64,000 bases of DNA. Source: Amia ocellicauda (taxonomy: Eukaryota > Chordata > Actinopteri > Amiiformes > Amiidae). The stretch lies in the NCBI RefSeq assembly GCF_036373705.1, contig NC_089864.1:4121001-4185000 (forward strand), written 5' to 3'. The notes below the pieces were generated by a model. The model had not been told where the DNA came from. It saw only the letters and a program-made list of their open reading frames with translations, and did no database searches. This document shows positions 49,139 through 60,532 of the stretch, one piece after another. Position 1 is the first letter of the stretch. Each line of letters starts with the position of its first letter. The position numbers and the translations under genes are program-made.

Positions 49139-50992
49139 TCAGACCTGTTGAGATTCTGTCCGTCTCTCTCTCACTCTTCCCCTGAAACACAGTCCGTGCC
49201 CAATGATCACTGCAATCCCAGTGACAAGCAGCAGCACTGCCAGCACTGCACCCACCCTGGACCTCCCGAGAACCCCCGACCCTGCAAGACAAGGGTAGGT
49301 AAATTCAAGGGGGTTAAATACAATCAGCTTCAACAAGGGAGATAAAAAGCCTCAGGGGTCAGTGAGCAGCAGCCACGGCTGTGCTTCAGCTCTTCAGTGA
49401 TCTGTGGACTCTAGTGGGACTCACTATCACATAACAGGCTCTTACCTCTCACAGTGTCACACACAGACAGAGAGACGTTGCTGACAGTGCGGTTGTTCCC
49501 TGACTCCCTCAGTGTGTAGTTTCCCTGGTCAGCTGCTGTGAGTGAGCGCAGGGTCAGAGAACCGTTCTGCACTGACACTCTGTGCTCGTACCCGGGGCCA
49601 GGGCGACTTGCTGCGTCCCTCTCCACAGCGCACACTGAGACACAGGCTCCCTCTCCTGCAGCAGCAAACAGCACCTCCACCGGCCCAGGAGAGTAGAGCG
49701 GGAGAGACAGCGAGGCTCCAGATGGCAGGGTGAGGGCGTCTCTGTGAGCTGAGAGGATGAAACAGGAGAACATCAGCCCGAGTCCTGTCTCTCATCACAG
49801 CCCTGATCTCCAGTAGAGCCCGGCCCCTGTCCTACCTGTCACAGTGACGTTCACAGTGCTGATGGTTCTGCTCTGGGAGTCCAGCACTGTGTAGGAGCCC
49901 TGGTCAGTGAAGGTCAGTGCAGACAGTGTGACCTCCTGCTCCTGCCCTGAGACTCGAGGCACATAGGCAGGGTCAGGGGTCACGGTGCCGCCCTCTACAG
50001 CACACACTGGGAGAGAGGCTCCAGCGCCCGCAGGGTTAAACCACACTGTCACAGCTGCCCTGCTGTACAGACGGAGGCTCAGGGGCTGCCCATAGGAGAG
50101 AGAGGCACTCTCCTTACGGCCTGCGGAGAGAACATGTTGTACATAAGAAACCAGGTGTGTGTGTGTGTTGGGGTGGGGATGGGAGGACATGGGAATCAAG
50201 ACATTCAGATTCTTACCTGTGATGGTGAGACTGACATCTCCGAGAAAAGCATCCTGTTTTCTCTGTCCCTCACAGAAACACTCGTATATCTCTCCATCAG
50301 AGAGCAGTGTGTGCTGGAGGGTCAGAGAGAAGTCCCCCTGTCTGATCCTCTCCAGGGGAACCTCAGTCCTGTTCTCAAACCCAGGACCGGGGTAGACTGT
50401 GCCTCTCCTGAACACATAGACATCCTGATTCACTGTCTGCCACTTAATGTAGAGCTGCTCTACAGGAGTCCCTCTGTAGGCTGATCCATCACAGGGCAGA
50501 GTGACGGAGTCCCCGACTCTCACTGACACTGAGACAGGAGCTGAGGAGACTGGAGAATGGAGAAAAGTTGACATCATACTGCAAAGAGGAGACCTAGAGA
50601 ATATTGTCTTAGAATAAGGAAAACTGCAAAAAATAAACAAAACATGATTCAAAAAACCTTGTCTGAAAGTATTCATATTCTTCAAATGTACACAATCGTA
50701 TTGACATATACAGCTCTGGAAAAAATTATGAGACCACTCCAAGTTCAGAAACCAATGTTAAGTGGTCTCTTAATTTCTTCCAGAGCTGTAGATTACTAAT
50801 TAAACCATACATATTCAACAACTATATTTTTCATAGTTTGTTAAATACTTGTTCAGTTTAGAGAAAACAATCTTAACTAAAATATCTAAGACAGGATTTT
50901 GTCACTATACTGAAATAATCAAATGAAAATAAAGAAAAATAACCTTCCTTGCCTCCAGTCATAACTCCAGCCAGGACAATCCACTGAAGCAT
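49139..50992 (-). CDS. G9: reverse-strand IgSF receptor, intact relative of G1
   Basis: Exons (reverse order): 50953-50992, 50217-50549, 49836-50120, 49446-49748, 49139-49281; 367 residues. Signal peptide MLQWIVLAGVMTG as in G1; intron 1 uses a GC donor (50951-50952). D1 has the canonical Cys pair, but the first extra Cys is Tyr (CDGSAY), which leaves its partner in ECFC unpaired. D2 and D3 lack the canonical Cys. The TM/tail exon is the short array type, ending TESQQV. Intron 2 is only 96 bases, carries a short (CA)n tract and has no in-frame stop, so one open frame runs from 50742 to 49795 through D1 and D2. All exons are open and all splice sites acceptable. It is the only receptor on this strand and lies in an inverted block related to the array. 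Confidence 0.83.
50709..50790. mobile_element. Same hairpin element in G9 intron 1
   Basis: Reverse-complement copy of the element at 256-337, at the same place in intron 1. It therefore predates the inverted duplication that separated G1 and G9. Confidence 0.6.
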
Positions 50993-51050
50993 GATTCCCA
51001 GGGAAAATCTGATCCTGGGAAGTCAAATATATCATTATTAAATAAGGCTT

Positions 51051-52729
51051 ACATTTTCATTATAAAACACAGGGTTGCAGAGTGTTGGGTAAGAGCCATG
51101 GTTAAGCTCATGTCTTCTGGTTATTGTTCCAGATAAGTGCTTGGGTACATAATCAAACCCTTTAACTTTAATTTAATACACCTATAAACAGCTGACAGCA
51201 ATTAAAAAAGGTCAACTGATATGTTAATCACTCTTCTACTTGTGTTATTTAGCTCTCAGCTGGAACAAACCCCTGCAGACATGGGGGTAGGGCTGGGCTG
51301 AATACCACTGTTGTAACATTTATGCATACATGAGTGGGAAAGGCAGATGAACAGTGGCGTACCACGAGTCTCTGGTGCTTGGAGATCGATGCCTTGATCC
51401 TCAGCCGAGGATTCGTCCTGGGTCTTCAGATGGATCGCACGCTAGGGGGATGATTAATGTACACTTTTCTTACTGCATTTTGTCTCCAGCTTTACAGGAC
51501 CTGGGTTTGGTGTGCAGAAGAGCCTCTTCCAGTTGTGTAGGGCATCATTGGGACAGACTGTTGTGGGGAGAGAAGTGATGTTGTGATTCCTTGTTGTATT
51601 GTTATTTATGAGGAGACCTCATCGTATAAGGAAGGTGATAATCATTGCTTTGGGCTAGGCTTCCCATATACTTCAGTTTAATAGAAGACCTGCAACAATA
51701 TTTAAATTTAGTCGAAACAGAAACCCTACTTTGTATTACATTCGTGTTTATTACCTGAAGTGTTGAGCAGAGAATGTGTTCGTTTACTCTTTAAATAAAC
51801 TAATAATCTGCACTGACACAAAGGGGTAGATGTACTAACAAAGTCACTACTCAAACATATCCTCATTGCTTTTCTGGTGTGAAGTCTCAAAATAATATAG
51901 CGTTTTTATGTTAAAGACCACAGCAAATGGTGATTTAAAGATAAGTAGCATCATTGTGAGGAGCATTGCATGAGCTTTGCAATATTTTAATACATTAGCT
52001 TAGCAACGCTAGCACACAATACCATTTAAATGAAAACGTGCACCTTATTATAGGTCCTGTCCCGGCAGAAGCCATTCATCCACCTGATATCAATTAAACT
52101 AGTTTAGCAGCGCCGGGACAGAAGCAAGAAACCGGGCTTAAATTCAGATCAAACTGGGGGTGGGGGGTATAGATCAGAAGCGGTGAACGAGAGCCTGTGT
52201 TTTACAGTTTGATTGGTTTTTATTGAACATGCATTTGGTTTTATGAATTCAGAGTTCTTCAAATTTGTTTTACCATTCATGTCTACTCTATGTATGTTCC
52301 CGTACTGCGCATGTCTACCAAGTCTCCACACCCATTTTCATATTGAATGAAAACAATGACAAGCTGCTGCAGATTCAGTAATTTGACTTAATTTACCCAA
52401 GTTCAGTTACAAACACAACTGTATTCCGTCGTTGCTGTGTTTTAAAGCACATGCATGATGCCTTACTTTCGGTTTTGTATCCGGTCAATGAATAGGCGAT
52501 TCGTAAGAGCCACACATATACCGTGAACCTGACATTTAAAATGGATTTCACGATCAATAAATCAGACTGTTGAATATGTACGCGCGATTTCATTATTCTT
52601 ATACTTAAATTACAACTTTGAATACTTCTGGCAATGCAGATCAGATTCATGTTGATTCATGTTGTCTTCTGTTTAACTTTTTATTCAATTGTATAACCAT
52701 TTAATATTTATGCATTTCTTTTCTCTGCG
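51051..52729. other. Spacer between G9 and the foldback elements
   Basis: A remnant near 51250-51310 (AGCTCTCAGCTGGAACAAAC) resembles an internal arm of the hAT-like MITE. Otherwise nothing recognised, including no clear promoter for G9. Confidence 0.5.
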
Positions 52730-53150
52730 TTTCACAATAAAATTGTTGACTTTATATTTCAATACTCACGGACTTGTGCAACAAGGTGCATTTCTACAGA
52801 CACAAACAGTATCCTTTACATGATGACAGGCCGTTTGTGTGCTAGTGCTTTATTATTGACTGGATTTGAAGGAGCATCATTGGCTGATACTGATCCAATG
52901 GGCTGCGTCCAAAATGTAACTCTTCCGTTATTTACATATGAAGTAGCCAATACAGGGCAGCGCTCATCCCATTGGATCAAATTGTAAGCAGCAGTCAATG
53001 ACACTAATTTCAAATCCATTTAAACTTTTAATCGCCACTTACTACTTGTTCTCGTGTAAAGGATCGTGTTTGTGTCTGAAGAAATACACCCTGTTACACA
53101 AATCCGTGAGTAGAAATGTAAAGTCTATATAAGTACTGTTGTGAAGTAAT
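52730..53150. mobile_element. Large imperfect foldback element
   Basis: The left arm (about 52730-52830) and right arm (about 53035-53150) are inverted complements: TCACGGACTTGTGCAACA pairs with TGTTACACAAATCCGTGA, and GACACAAACAGTATCCTTTA with TAAAGGATCGTGTTTGTGTC. The centre is also partly palindromic around GATCCAATGGG/CCCATTGGATC. No frame; target duplication not resolved. Confidence 0.6.
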
Positions 53151-53208
53151 AATTAAGAGAAAAATACTTTTGTTCATTTTGAATTTTGAGTGCACATGCA
53201 AACTAGAC

Positions 53209-53396
53209 CAGGGGTTTTCAAACCAGGAGAACCCCCTGCCCTGCTGTGTTTTGTTCCAGCTTAGGTCTTAATTACTTAATTGAATGGTTTGTTGCTTTGT
53301 TAGGTCAATTAAGGATTCAATTAAGCAATTAAATACTTGGTTGGAACAAAAACCAGCAGGGCAGGGGATACTCCTGGACCAGTTTGAAAACCACTG
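53209..53396. mobile_element. Second hAT-like MITE, internally shorter
   Basis: Ends CAGGGGTTTTC and GAAAACCACTG; flanks AACTAGAC and ATCTAGAC (7 of 8 matching). The inner arms (ACCAGCAGGGCAGGGG) show it belongs with the element at 47524. Confidence 0.72.
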
Positions 53397-53649
53397 ATCT
53401 AGACAATAATAGATAGATCATTAATCGGTACAGTTTTCAATATTAAGTTAACTTCTTCTTAAAGTATTCAATTCACTATCAAACTATTTATCCCACAGCA
53501 ATGAACACATCAAATCAAATAAAACTGTTTTCTTTCCATGCAATAAATGTCTTACTAATTTCCAGCAAATCAACGCATTCGTGTTCGCTGTGTTTTAACC
53601 ACACCTACCGTTCTTGCCGTTCAATGTATGATTTTTTTTAAAGATTTTT

Positions 53650-53745
53650 TATTTGAGCATTCAATTAAGTAATTACGAGCTCAGCTCTTAGCAAAAATAC
53701 ACCAGGGCAGGGGGTCCCAGGACCAGGATTGAGAACCAATGGTCT
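53650..53745. mobile_element. hAT-like MITE remnant at the left duplication edge
   Basis: Holds ATTAAGTAATTACGAGCTCA and CCAGGGCAGGGGGTCCCAGG, arm words of the MITE family. The 4462-bp duplication starts inside it (53690); its right part recurs at 58152-58207. Confidence 0.55.
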
Positions 53746-53837
53746 ACATAACCTATTTCCAACTGCTTTAAAAAATAATAGTAAAATCAAGTGATGATAA
53801 TGCAAATAATAATAGTCTTCACTGCAGGACTGTCAGC

Positions 53838-56070
53838 ATGAGGATCTGCTGGATTGTTCTGGCTGTGACTGTCACTGCAGGTAGGAGATCAGGATTCTCT
53901 GATTGTTTCTTTCTTTTGCATTAATAAGCACATGACCAGTGGTGCTGCTGTGTCTCAGTCTGTCTCTGCACTGTGTCTCTCAGTCTCCTCAGATCCCGTC
54001 TCAGTGTCAGTGAGAGTCGGGGACTCTGTCACTCTGCCCTGTGATGGATCAGCTTGCAGAGGGACTCCTGAAGAGCAGCTCTACATTAAGTGGCAGACAG
54101 TGGATCAGGATGTCTATGTGTTCAGGAGAGGCACAGTCCACCCCGGCCCTGGGTTTGAGAACAGAGCTGAGGTTCCCCTGGAGAGGATCAGACAGGGGGA
54201 CTTCTCTCTGACCCTCCAGCACACACTGCTCTCTGATGGAGAGATATACGAGTGTTTCTGTGAGGGAGAGAGAAAACAGGATGTTTTTCTTGGAGATGTC
54301 AGTCTCACCATCACAGGTAAGAGTGTGAACGTCTCAATTTTCCTGTCCTAACCTGTCAAAACTCACAACCTAGTTCATATTCATTATAAGGAACTCCCAA
54401 TCACATTTAATGTTTCAGTATTAAATAATACAATGTGTATTTTATGTTAATACAATAACATAAGTCAAGGGAGTCATGTCAGTCTCTAGCGCTCATAGTG
54501 TTGTTTTCTGTCCTTGTTTTTAAAACGAAATGCAACACTATCCCACAATCGCTCTGCCTCTTCCCACAACAAGGATGGGTTTTATAAAATTAAATAAAAA
54601 TTATAAAATAATATAATGACTTAAGAGAAGTTTTGATATGTTCCACATTGTCCTGTCCTCTCTCTGCAGCTCGTGAGGAGAGCAGCTCTGTCTCCTATGG
54701 GCAGCCCCTGAGCCTCCGTCTGTACAGCAGGGCAGCTGTGACAGTGCGGTTTAACCCTGCGGGCGCTGGAGCCTCTCTCCCAGTGTGTGCTGTAGAGGGC
54801 GGCACCGTGACCCCTGACCCTGCCTATGGGCCCCGAGTCTCAGGGCAGGAGCAGGAGGTCACACTGTCTGCACTGACCTTCACTGACCAGGGCTCCTACA
54901 CAGTGCTGGACTCCCAGAGCAGAGAGACCATCAGCACTGTGAACGTCACTGTGACAGGTAGGACAGGGGCTACACTAGATTTCTCAGCTCCAGGTGTTCA
55001 TTGTCATTAACCATGTTCATTTTCTGTAAAATACATATATACATTATGACTTAAATGGAAGTCAGTCCTGATCTAAAATTAATCTATTCTGATTAAATCC
55101 CAAATCAGATTTGTTCGAATTGCTGTTTCCAGCCGTATTGATGGCCTCCTGTCTCCTAATGTCTCTCAGCTCACAGTGACGCCCTCACCCTGCCGTCTGG
55201 CACAGACCTGTGCGTCTCTCTGCTCACTGCAGAGCCGGTGGAGGTGCTGTTTGCTCCTGTGGGAGACCGAACCTCTGTCCCAGTGTGCGCTGTGGAGAGG
55301 GACACTGTGTTCAGACCCGGCCCCGGGTACCAGCCCAGAGTGTCAGTGCAGAACGGCTCTCTGACCCTGCGCTCACTCACAGCAGCTGACCAGGGAAACT
55401 ACACACTGAGGGAGTTAGACAGCAGCAACACCATCAACACCGTCTCTGTGTCTGTCACTGCAGAGGGTAAGTGTCCCTTTAATAACACTGTTATACACTG
55501 TATAGGGTGTGTCTCAGATCTGGTCCTTGGGGAACATTGACCTGATTTTACCTTTTAATTTATTAAAACATAAAGGCAATGTATTCGTGTAATTGGGTAA
55601 TTTGAGAGTTTGGGTGGAACAAACAGCAGCAGGACAGTGAGCCCCAGACCCGGTCTGAGAAGAACTGCACTGTGTGACCAAACAACACTGGGACTGGAGT
55701 CCAGACTGAGGGCCCTGACATCAGTGCAGAAATGTGCTGAATGGACCTCTGTGCTGCTGTCCCACTGAGAGACCTCTACTGCAAGTGACAATATTAATTT
55801 TACATTTTTTTTCTTCTAGAATCACTGTGGGTTGGCCTGGTCACAGGGATCACTTTGCTGATCTTAGCAGTGCTGGGACTCGCTCTGCTCTATTGGTACA
55901 GACGGTGTCGTCATAAGAAAGTGCCCCAGGTGCACAGTGTGCAGCCCACAGACGAGGACTGTAATTCAGACCAGGAGGGCTCAGAGAGCTCCGCCCTGAA
56001 GACAAGCAGGCCAACCCGAGACATAGCCAATGGGAACAGGAGTTTGATGGGGAGGGAACACATTGTGTAG
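53838..56070 (+). CDS. G10: IgSF receptor (third tandem pair, copy 1)
   Basis: Exons: 53838-53880, 53984-54316, 54670-54957, 55170-55466, 55820-56070; 403 residues. The signal peptide begins MRICWIVLAV after an acceptor (CACTGCAG ending at 53827). D1 has both Cys pairs. D2 is one residue longer than in G2 (QSRETIST instead of QSRTIST). D3 has TDLCVSLL in strand B and DQGNYTL in strand F. The TM segment is about 325-347, then a basic stretch (RRCRHKK) and a Ser/Asp/Glu-rich tail ending REHIV, without Tyr-based signalling motifs. A poly(A) signal lies 434 bases after the stop. It differs from G11 at D3: Arg here in GDRTS, Gln there. Function inferred only as a surface immune-type receptor. Confidence 0.84.
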
Positions 56071-58151
56071 ATTGTGTCTGTGCTGTGTGTGTATTTCTCA
56101 CTGGTGCTAGTGGTCTTATCAGATTGGAAGAGTCATTATTTTCTTGTATTTTCCAAGATCAATGTGACACCTGTGGCTATATTTGTATCATCTTGTATCA
56201 TCTGTACACTTGGAATTCATTTTTATTTTCTAAATCACTGCAATTGTACATATTTTTTAAATTATATATTCACAGTACACCTATAACTAGTTTCTCCAGG
56301 GCTGAGGTGCTGGTGGCTTCCGCTCCTGAGACCCACTGCAGGACCGTGGGGATGTAAATATATATTCACTTTAGTCACAGTTGTGTTTTTAATGATTGTT
56401 TTGTATTGAACCTGAATTGTGCACACTCACAGAAATGTGTATTTAAATGTGATGCCTTTTGAGACAACTAGATACATTTCTTCCACTTCCTATGGTTTTG
56501 TAAAATAAATGCATTCTCGTTTGTTTTATATGAAGTGTAGTGTGTGCGGGTTTGTGAGCCGATAACCTCACTCTGCATGAATTTGTAAATTCCCTCTGTT
56601 ATGAATGTCTCATCTTACTGCAGAATTACAGCCACAGCCAAGATGTAACAAGATTATTGATTTAGTTCTACATATAAATTGTCCCCCACTTCACTTTGCT
56701 ACGTGTATTGACCTCCTATAGCTGAGTATTTTGACTCATTCTTGTTTTGCATGTGATGTAATCGCTCCACACAGCCCTCTGAAACAGCAGCGATCAAGAG
56801 AGCAATTTTAATTAGATCAGCTTTTCGTAGGGAACGAGTACTGAGAAATCACAAATATAATTTGTTTCATTCATGTTTTGCCATTTGAGCGCTACAGATT
56901 CAGTCGTCAACGTATAATGTACCTAACTTGCTTTGACAGTAACGCAGACTCAGTTCAAAATACCGGCAATGCTGCTGCTACAAGGTTATATGCAATTTAA
57001 GTAACAGGTAATCCTATCGTTATAGTTTTATAAAATACATTTTTATCCATAAAGTCATTGTTGCTGTACAGATCCACATCAAGGCACATCAGGACCAAAT
57101 GAGGCAGATTTTGTGAACGGGAAATCATTTCACAGCATTAATGTACAGATGCTTATGACTTTAATGACAATTTGAACGACAATTAGACCTATACAATGCC
57201 TCTTCTAGACAGTAGGGTATCAGATTTTGGATAATACTGTACACCATCCATGACTTGACCTCAGTTATTCCTATGATTTGTGAATCCACCTGCCTCATTT
57301 CAAATATTGAACCCAAGTGCCCAGGCTCTGTGCATGATTCTACATTGTGTCAGAGATTCGAGGAAGGTGTAGGAAACAAACTTATTTGTCAGAAATCATT
57401 GCTTAAATATTTATTTTTTGAAGTGATCTAATAGTGTTCATGTCATAGGTCAATGTGATGGGATGTCCTGTTAATTTGGCTAAAAATGCAGATGCAGATT
57501 AATTAACAGATTAATTAGTCCAACATAATACTAAAGTATTATACATTTAAAATCAGACACCCAGATAAGAACTTCATAGAATTTATACAGAATATCATTT
57601 AGAGATGTTACTGAATTGCGTTCCTCAGACAGGGTAGAAGTGCCTGACTGCTGGATGTGTACAGCTTTTCTGGTGATAAATTCTCAGTCGTTAGGGGGGC
57701 TAGTTTTGTGTTGTTGATGAACCGTGCCGCTCCTGCAAACCCCCACCGCGGTGCTGAGAGCAGGACGTGCTGCTTGTGAAGCCCCTCCACTGCAGTGTGA
57801 TCCTGTCAGGGCATCAGTGGGATGACTGTGTGAACTGTTTCGGTGAAGCAAATTCTTAATAAAACGTTCAAATATTCAACTGTGTCGGTTTGGTCTTTAT
57901 AACTCACCCTGTTATTATGGTTATTTATTTATTTATGTATGTATTTTCTATTTATTTTTTATCGGTTTTCTCTATTTCTAGCCCATCTCTCTTTTTCTGT
58001 GCCTGATTGTTTTGTGTTAACCCTATCTCACTACAGACTTGCTGGATTCACGCATGATCCGGTGTGACTCTAGTGTGACTGTGTCTCCCTGCGCTTGTCT
58101 TTCGCTGTCGTCTCTAAGGTTGCTGCTCCCTCTGGCCTCTGTCTGTATTGT
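56071..58151. other. 3' flank of G10
   Basis: Copy of the flank after G6 (offset 27853), including the poly(A) signal. It ends at the tandem-duplication joint. No gene. Confidence 0.65.
56504..56509 (+). other. Poly(A) signal of G10
   Basis: AATAAA, the counterpart of the signal after G6. Confidence 0.55.
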
Positions 58152-58299
58152 AGCAAAAATACACCAGGGCAGGGGGTCCCAGGACCAGGATTGAGAACCA
58201 ATGGTCTACATAACCTATTTCCAACTGCTTTAAAAAATAATAGTAAAATCAAGTGATGATAATGCAAATAATAATAGTCTTCACTGCAGGACTGTCAGC

Positions 58300-60532
58300 A
58301 TGAGGATCTGCTGGATTGTTCTGGCTGTGACTGTCACTGCAGGTAGGAGATCAGGATTCTCTGATTGTTTCTTTCTTTTGCATTAATAAGCACATGACCA
58401 GTGGTGCTGCTGTGTCTCAGTCTGTCTCTGCACTGTGTCTCTCAGTCTCCTCAGATCCCGTCTCAGTGTCAGTGAGAGTCGGGGACTCTGTCACTCTGCC
58501 CTGTGATGGATCAGCTTGCAGAGGGACTCCTGAAGAGCAGCTCTACATTAAGTGGCAGACAGTGGATCAGGATGTCTATGTGTTCAGGAGAGGCACAGTC
58601 CACCCCGGCCCTGGGTTTGAGAACAGAGCTGAGGTTCCCCTGGAGAGGATCAGACAGGGGGACTTCTCTCTGACCCTCCAGCACACACTGCTCTCTGATG
58701 GAGAGATATACGAGTGTTTCTGTGAGGGAGAGAGAAAACAGGATGTTTTTCTTGGAGATGTCAGTCTCACCATCACAGGTAAGAGTGTGAACGTCTCAAT
58801 TTTCCTGTCCTAACCTGTCAAAACTCACAACCTAGTTCATATTCATTATAAGGAACTCCCAATCACATTTAATGTTTCAGTATTAAATAATACAATGTGT
58901 ATTTTATGTTAATACAATAACATAAGTCAAGGGAGTCATGTCAGTCTCTAGCGCTCATAGTGTTGTTTTCTGTCCTTGTTTTTAAAACGAAATGCAACAC
59001 TATCCCACAATCGCTCTGCCTCTTCCCACAACAAGGATGGGTTTTATAAAATTAAATAAAAATTATAAAATAATATAATGACTTAAGAGAAGTTTTGATA
59101 TGTTCCACATTGTCCTGTCCTCTCTCTGCAGCTCGTGAGGAGAGCAGCTCTGTCTCCTATGGGCAGCCCCTGAGCCTCCGTCTGTACAGCAGGGCAGCTG
59201 TGACAGTGCGGTTTAACCCTGCGGGCGCTGGAGCCTCTCTCCCAGTGTGTGCTGTAGAGGGCGGCACCGTGACCCCTGACCCTGCCTATGGGCCCCGAGT
59301 CTCAGGGCAGGAGCAGGAGGTCACACTGTCTGCACTGACCTTCACTGACCAGGGCTCCTACACAGTGCTGGACTCCCAGAGCAGAGAGACCATCAGCACT
59401 GTGAACGTCACTGTGACAGGTAGGACAGGGGCTACACTAGATTTCTCAGCTCCAGGTGTTCATTGTCATTAACCATGTTCATTTTCTGTAAAATACATAT
59501 ATACATTATGATTTAAATGGAAGTCAGTCCTGATCTAAAATTAATCTATTCTCATTAAATCCCAAATCAGATTTGTTCGAATTGCTGTTTCCAGCCGTAT
59601 TGATGGCCTCCTGTCTCCTAATGTCTCTCAGCTCACAGTGACGCCCTCACCCTGCCGTCTGGCACAGACCTGTGCGTCTCTCTGCTCACTGCAGAGCCGG
59701 TGGAGGTGCTGTTTGCTCCTGTGGGAGACCAAACCTCTGTCCCAGTGTGCTCTGTGGAGAGGGACACTGTGTTCAGACCCGGCCCCGGGTACCAGCCCAG
59801 AGTGTCAGTGCAGAACGGCTCTCTGACCCTGCGCTCACTCACAGCAGCTGACCAGGGAAACTACACACTGAGGGAGTTAGACAGCAGCAACACCATCAAC
59901 ACCGTCTCTGTGTCTGTCACTGCAGAGGGTAAGTGTCCCTTTAATAACACTGTTATACACTGTATAGGGTGTGTCTCAGATCTGGTCCTTGGGGAACATT
60001 GACCTGATTTTACCTTTTAATTTATTAAAACATAAAGGCAATGTATTCGTGTAATTGGGTAATTTGAGAGTTTGGGTGGAACAAACAGCAGCAGGACAGT
60101 GAGCCCCAGACCCGGTCTGAGAAGAACTGCACTGTGTGACCAAACAACACTGGGACTGGAGTCCAGACTGAGGGCCCTGACATCAGTGCAGAAATGTGCT
60201 GAATGGACCTCTGTGCTGCTGTCCCACTGAGAGACCTCTACTGCAAGTGACAATATTAATTTTACATTTTTTTTCTTCTAGAATCACTGTGGGTTGGCCT
60301 GGTCACAGGGATCACTTTGCTGATCTTAGCAGTGCTGGGACTCGCTCTGCTCTATTGGTACAGACGGTGTCGTCATAAGAAAGTGCCCCAGGTGCACAGT
60401 GTGCAGCCCACAGACGAGGACTGTAATTCAGACCAGGAGGGCTCAGAGAGCTCCGCCCTGAAGACAAGCAGGCCAACCCGAGACATAGCCAATGGGAACA
60501 GGAGTTTGATGGGGAGGGAACACATTGTGTAG
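58300..60532 (+). CDS. G11: IgSF receptor (third tandem pair, copy 2)
   Basis: Exons: 58300-58342, 58446-58778, 59132-59419, 59632-59928, 60282-60532; 403 residues. It is almost the same as G10, shifted by 4462 bases. Two changes in D3 are visible: GDQTS for GDRTS, and CSVERD for CAVERD. Tail and 3' flank are as in G10, including the arginine codon that is a stop in G6. Its downstream flank, unlike that of G10, continues past the duplication edge into sequence shared with the region after G6 (62614 onward against 30299 onward). Confidence 0.84.

Larger units (their letters stand above)
48118..51050 (-). repeat. Inverted segmental copy related to the G1 region and array 3' flank
   Basis: Read on the reverse strand, its 5' part matches window bases 1-1600 (G1 with flank). 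Its 3' part matches the flank after the array genes (6001 to about 7165). It keeps the stretch that G1 has lost, about 1.3 kb between D3 and the CTGTGCTCTAACG motif. Confidence 0.85.

Noticed and set aside
49795-50742. Single 315-codon open frame covering D1 and D2 of G9
   Set aside because: It includes intron 1 sequence and the 96-base intron 2. The exon borders are fixed by comparison with the other genes, so it is not a single-exon gene.
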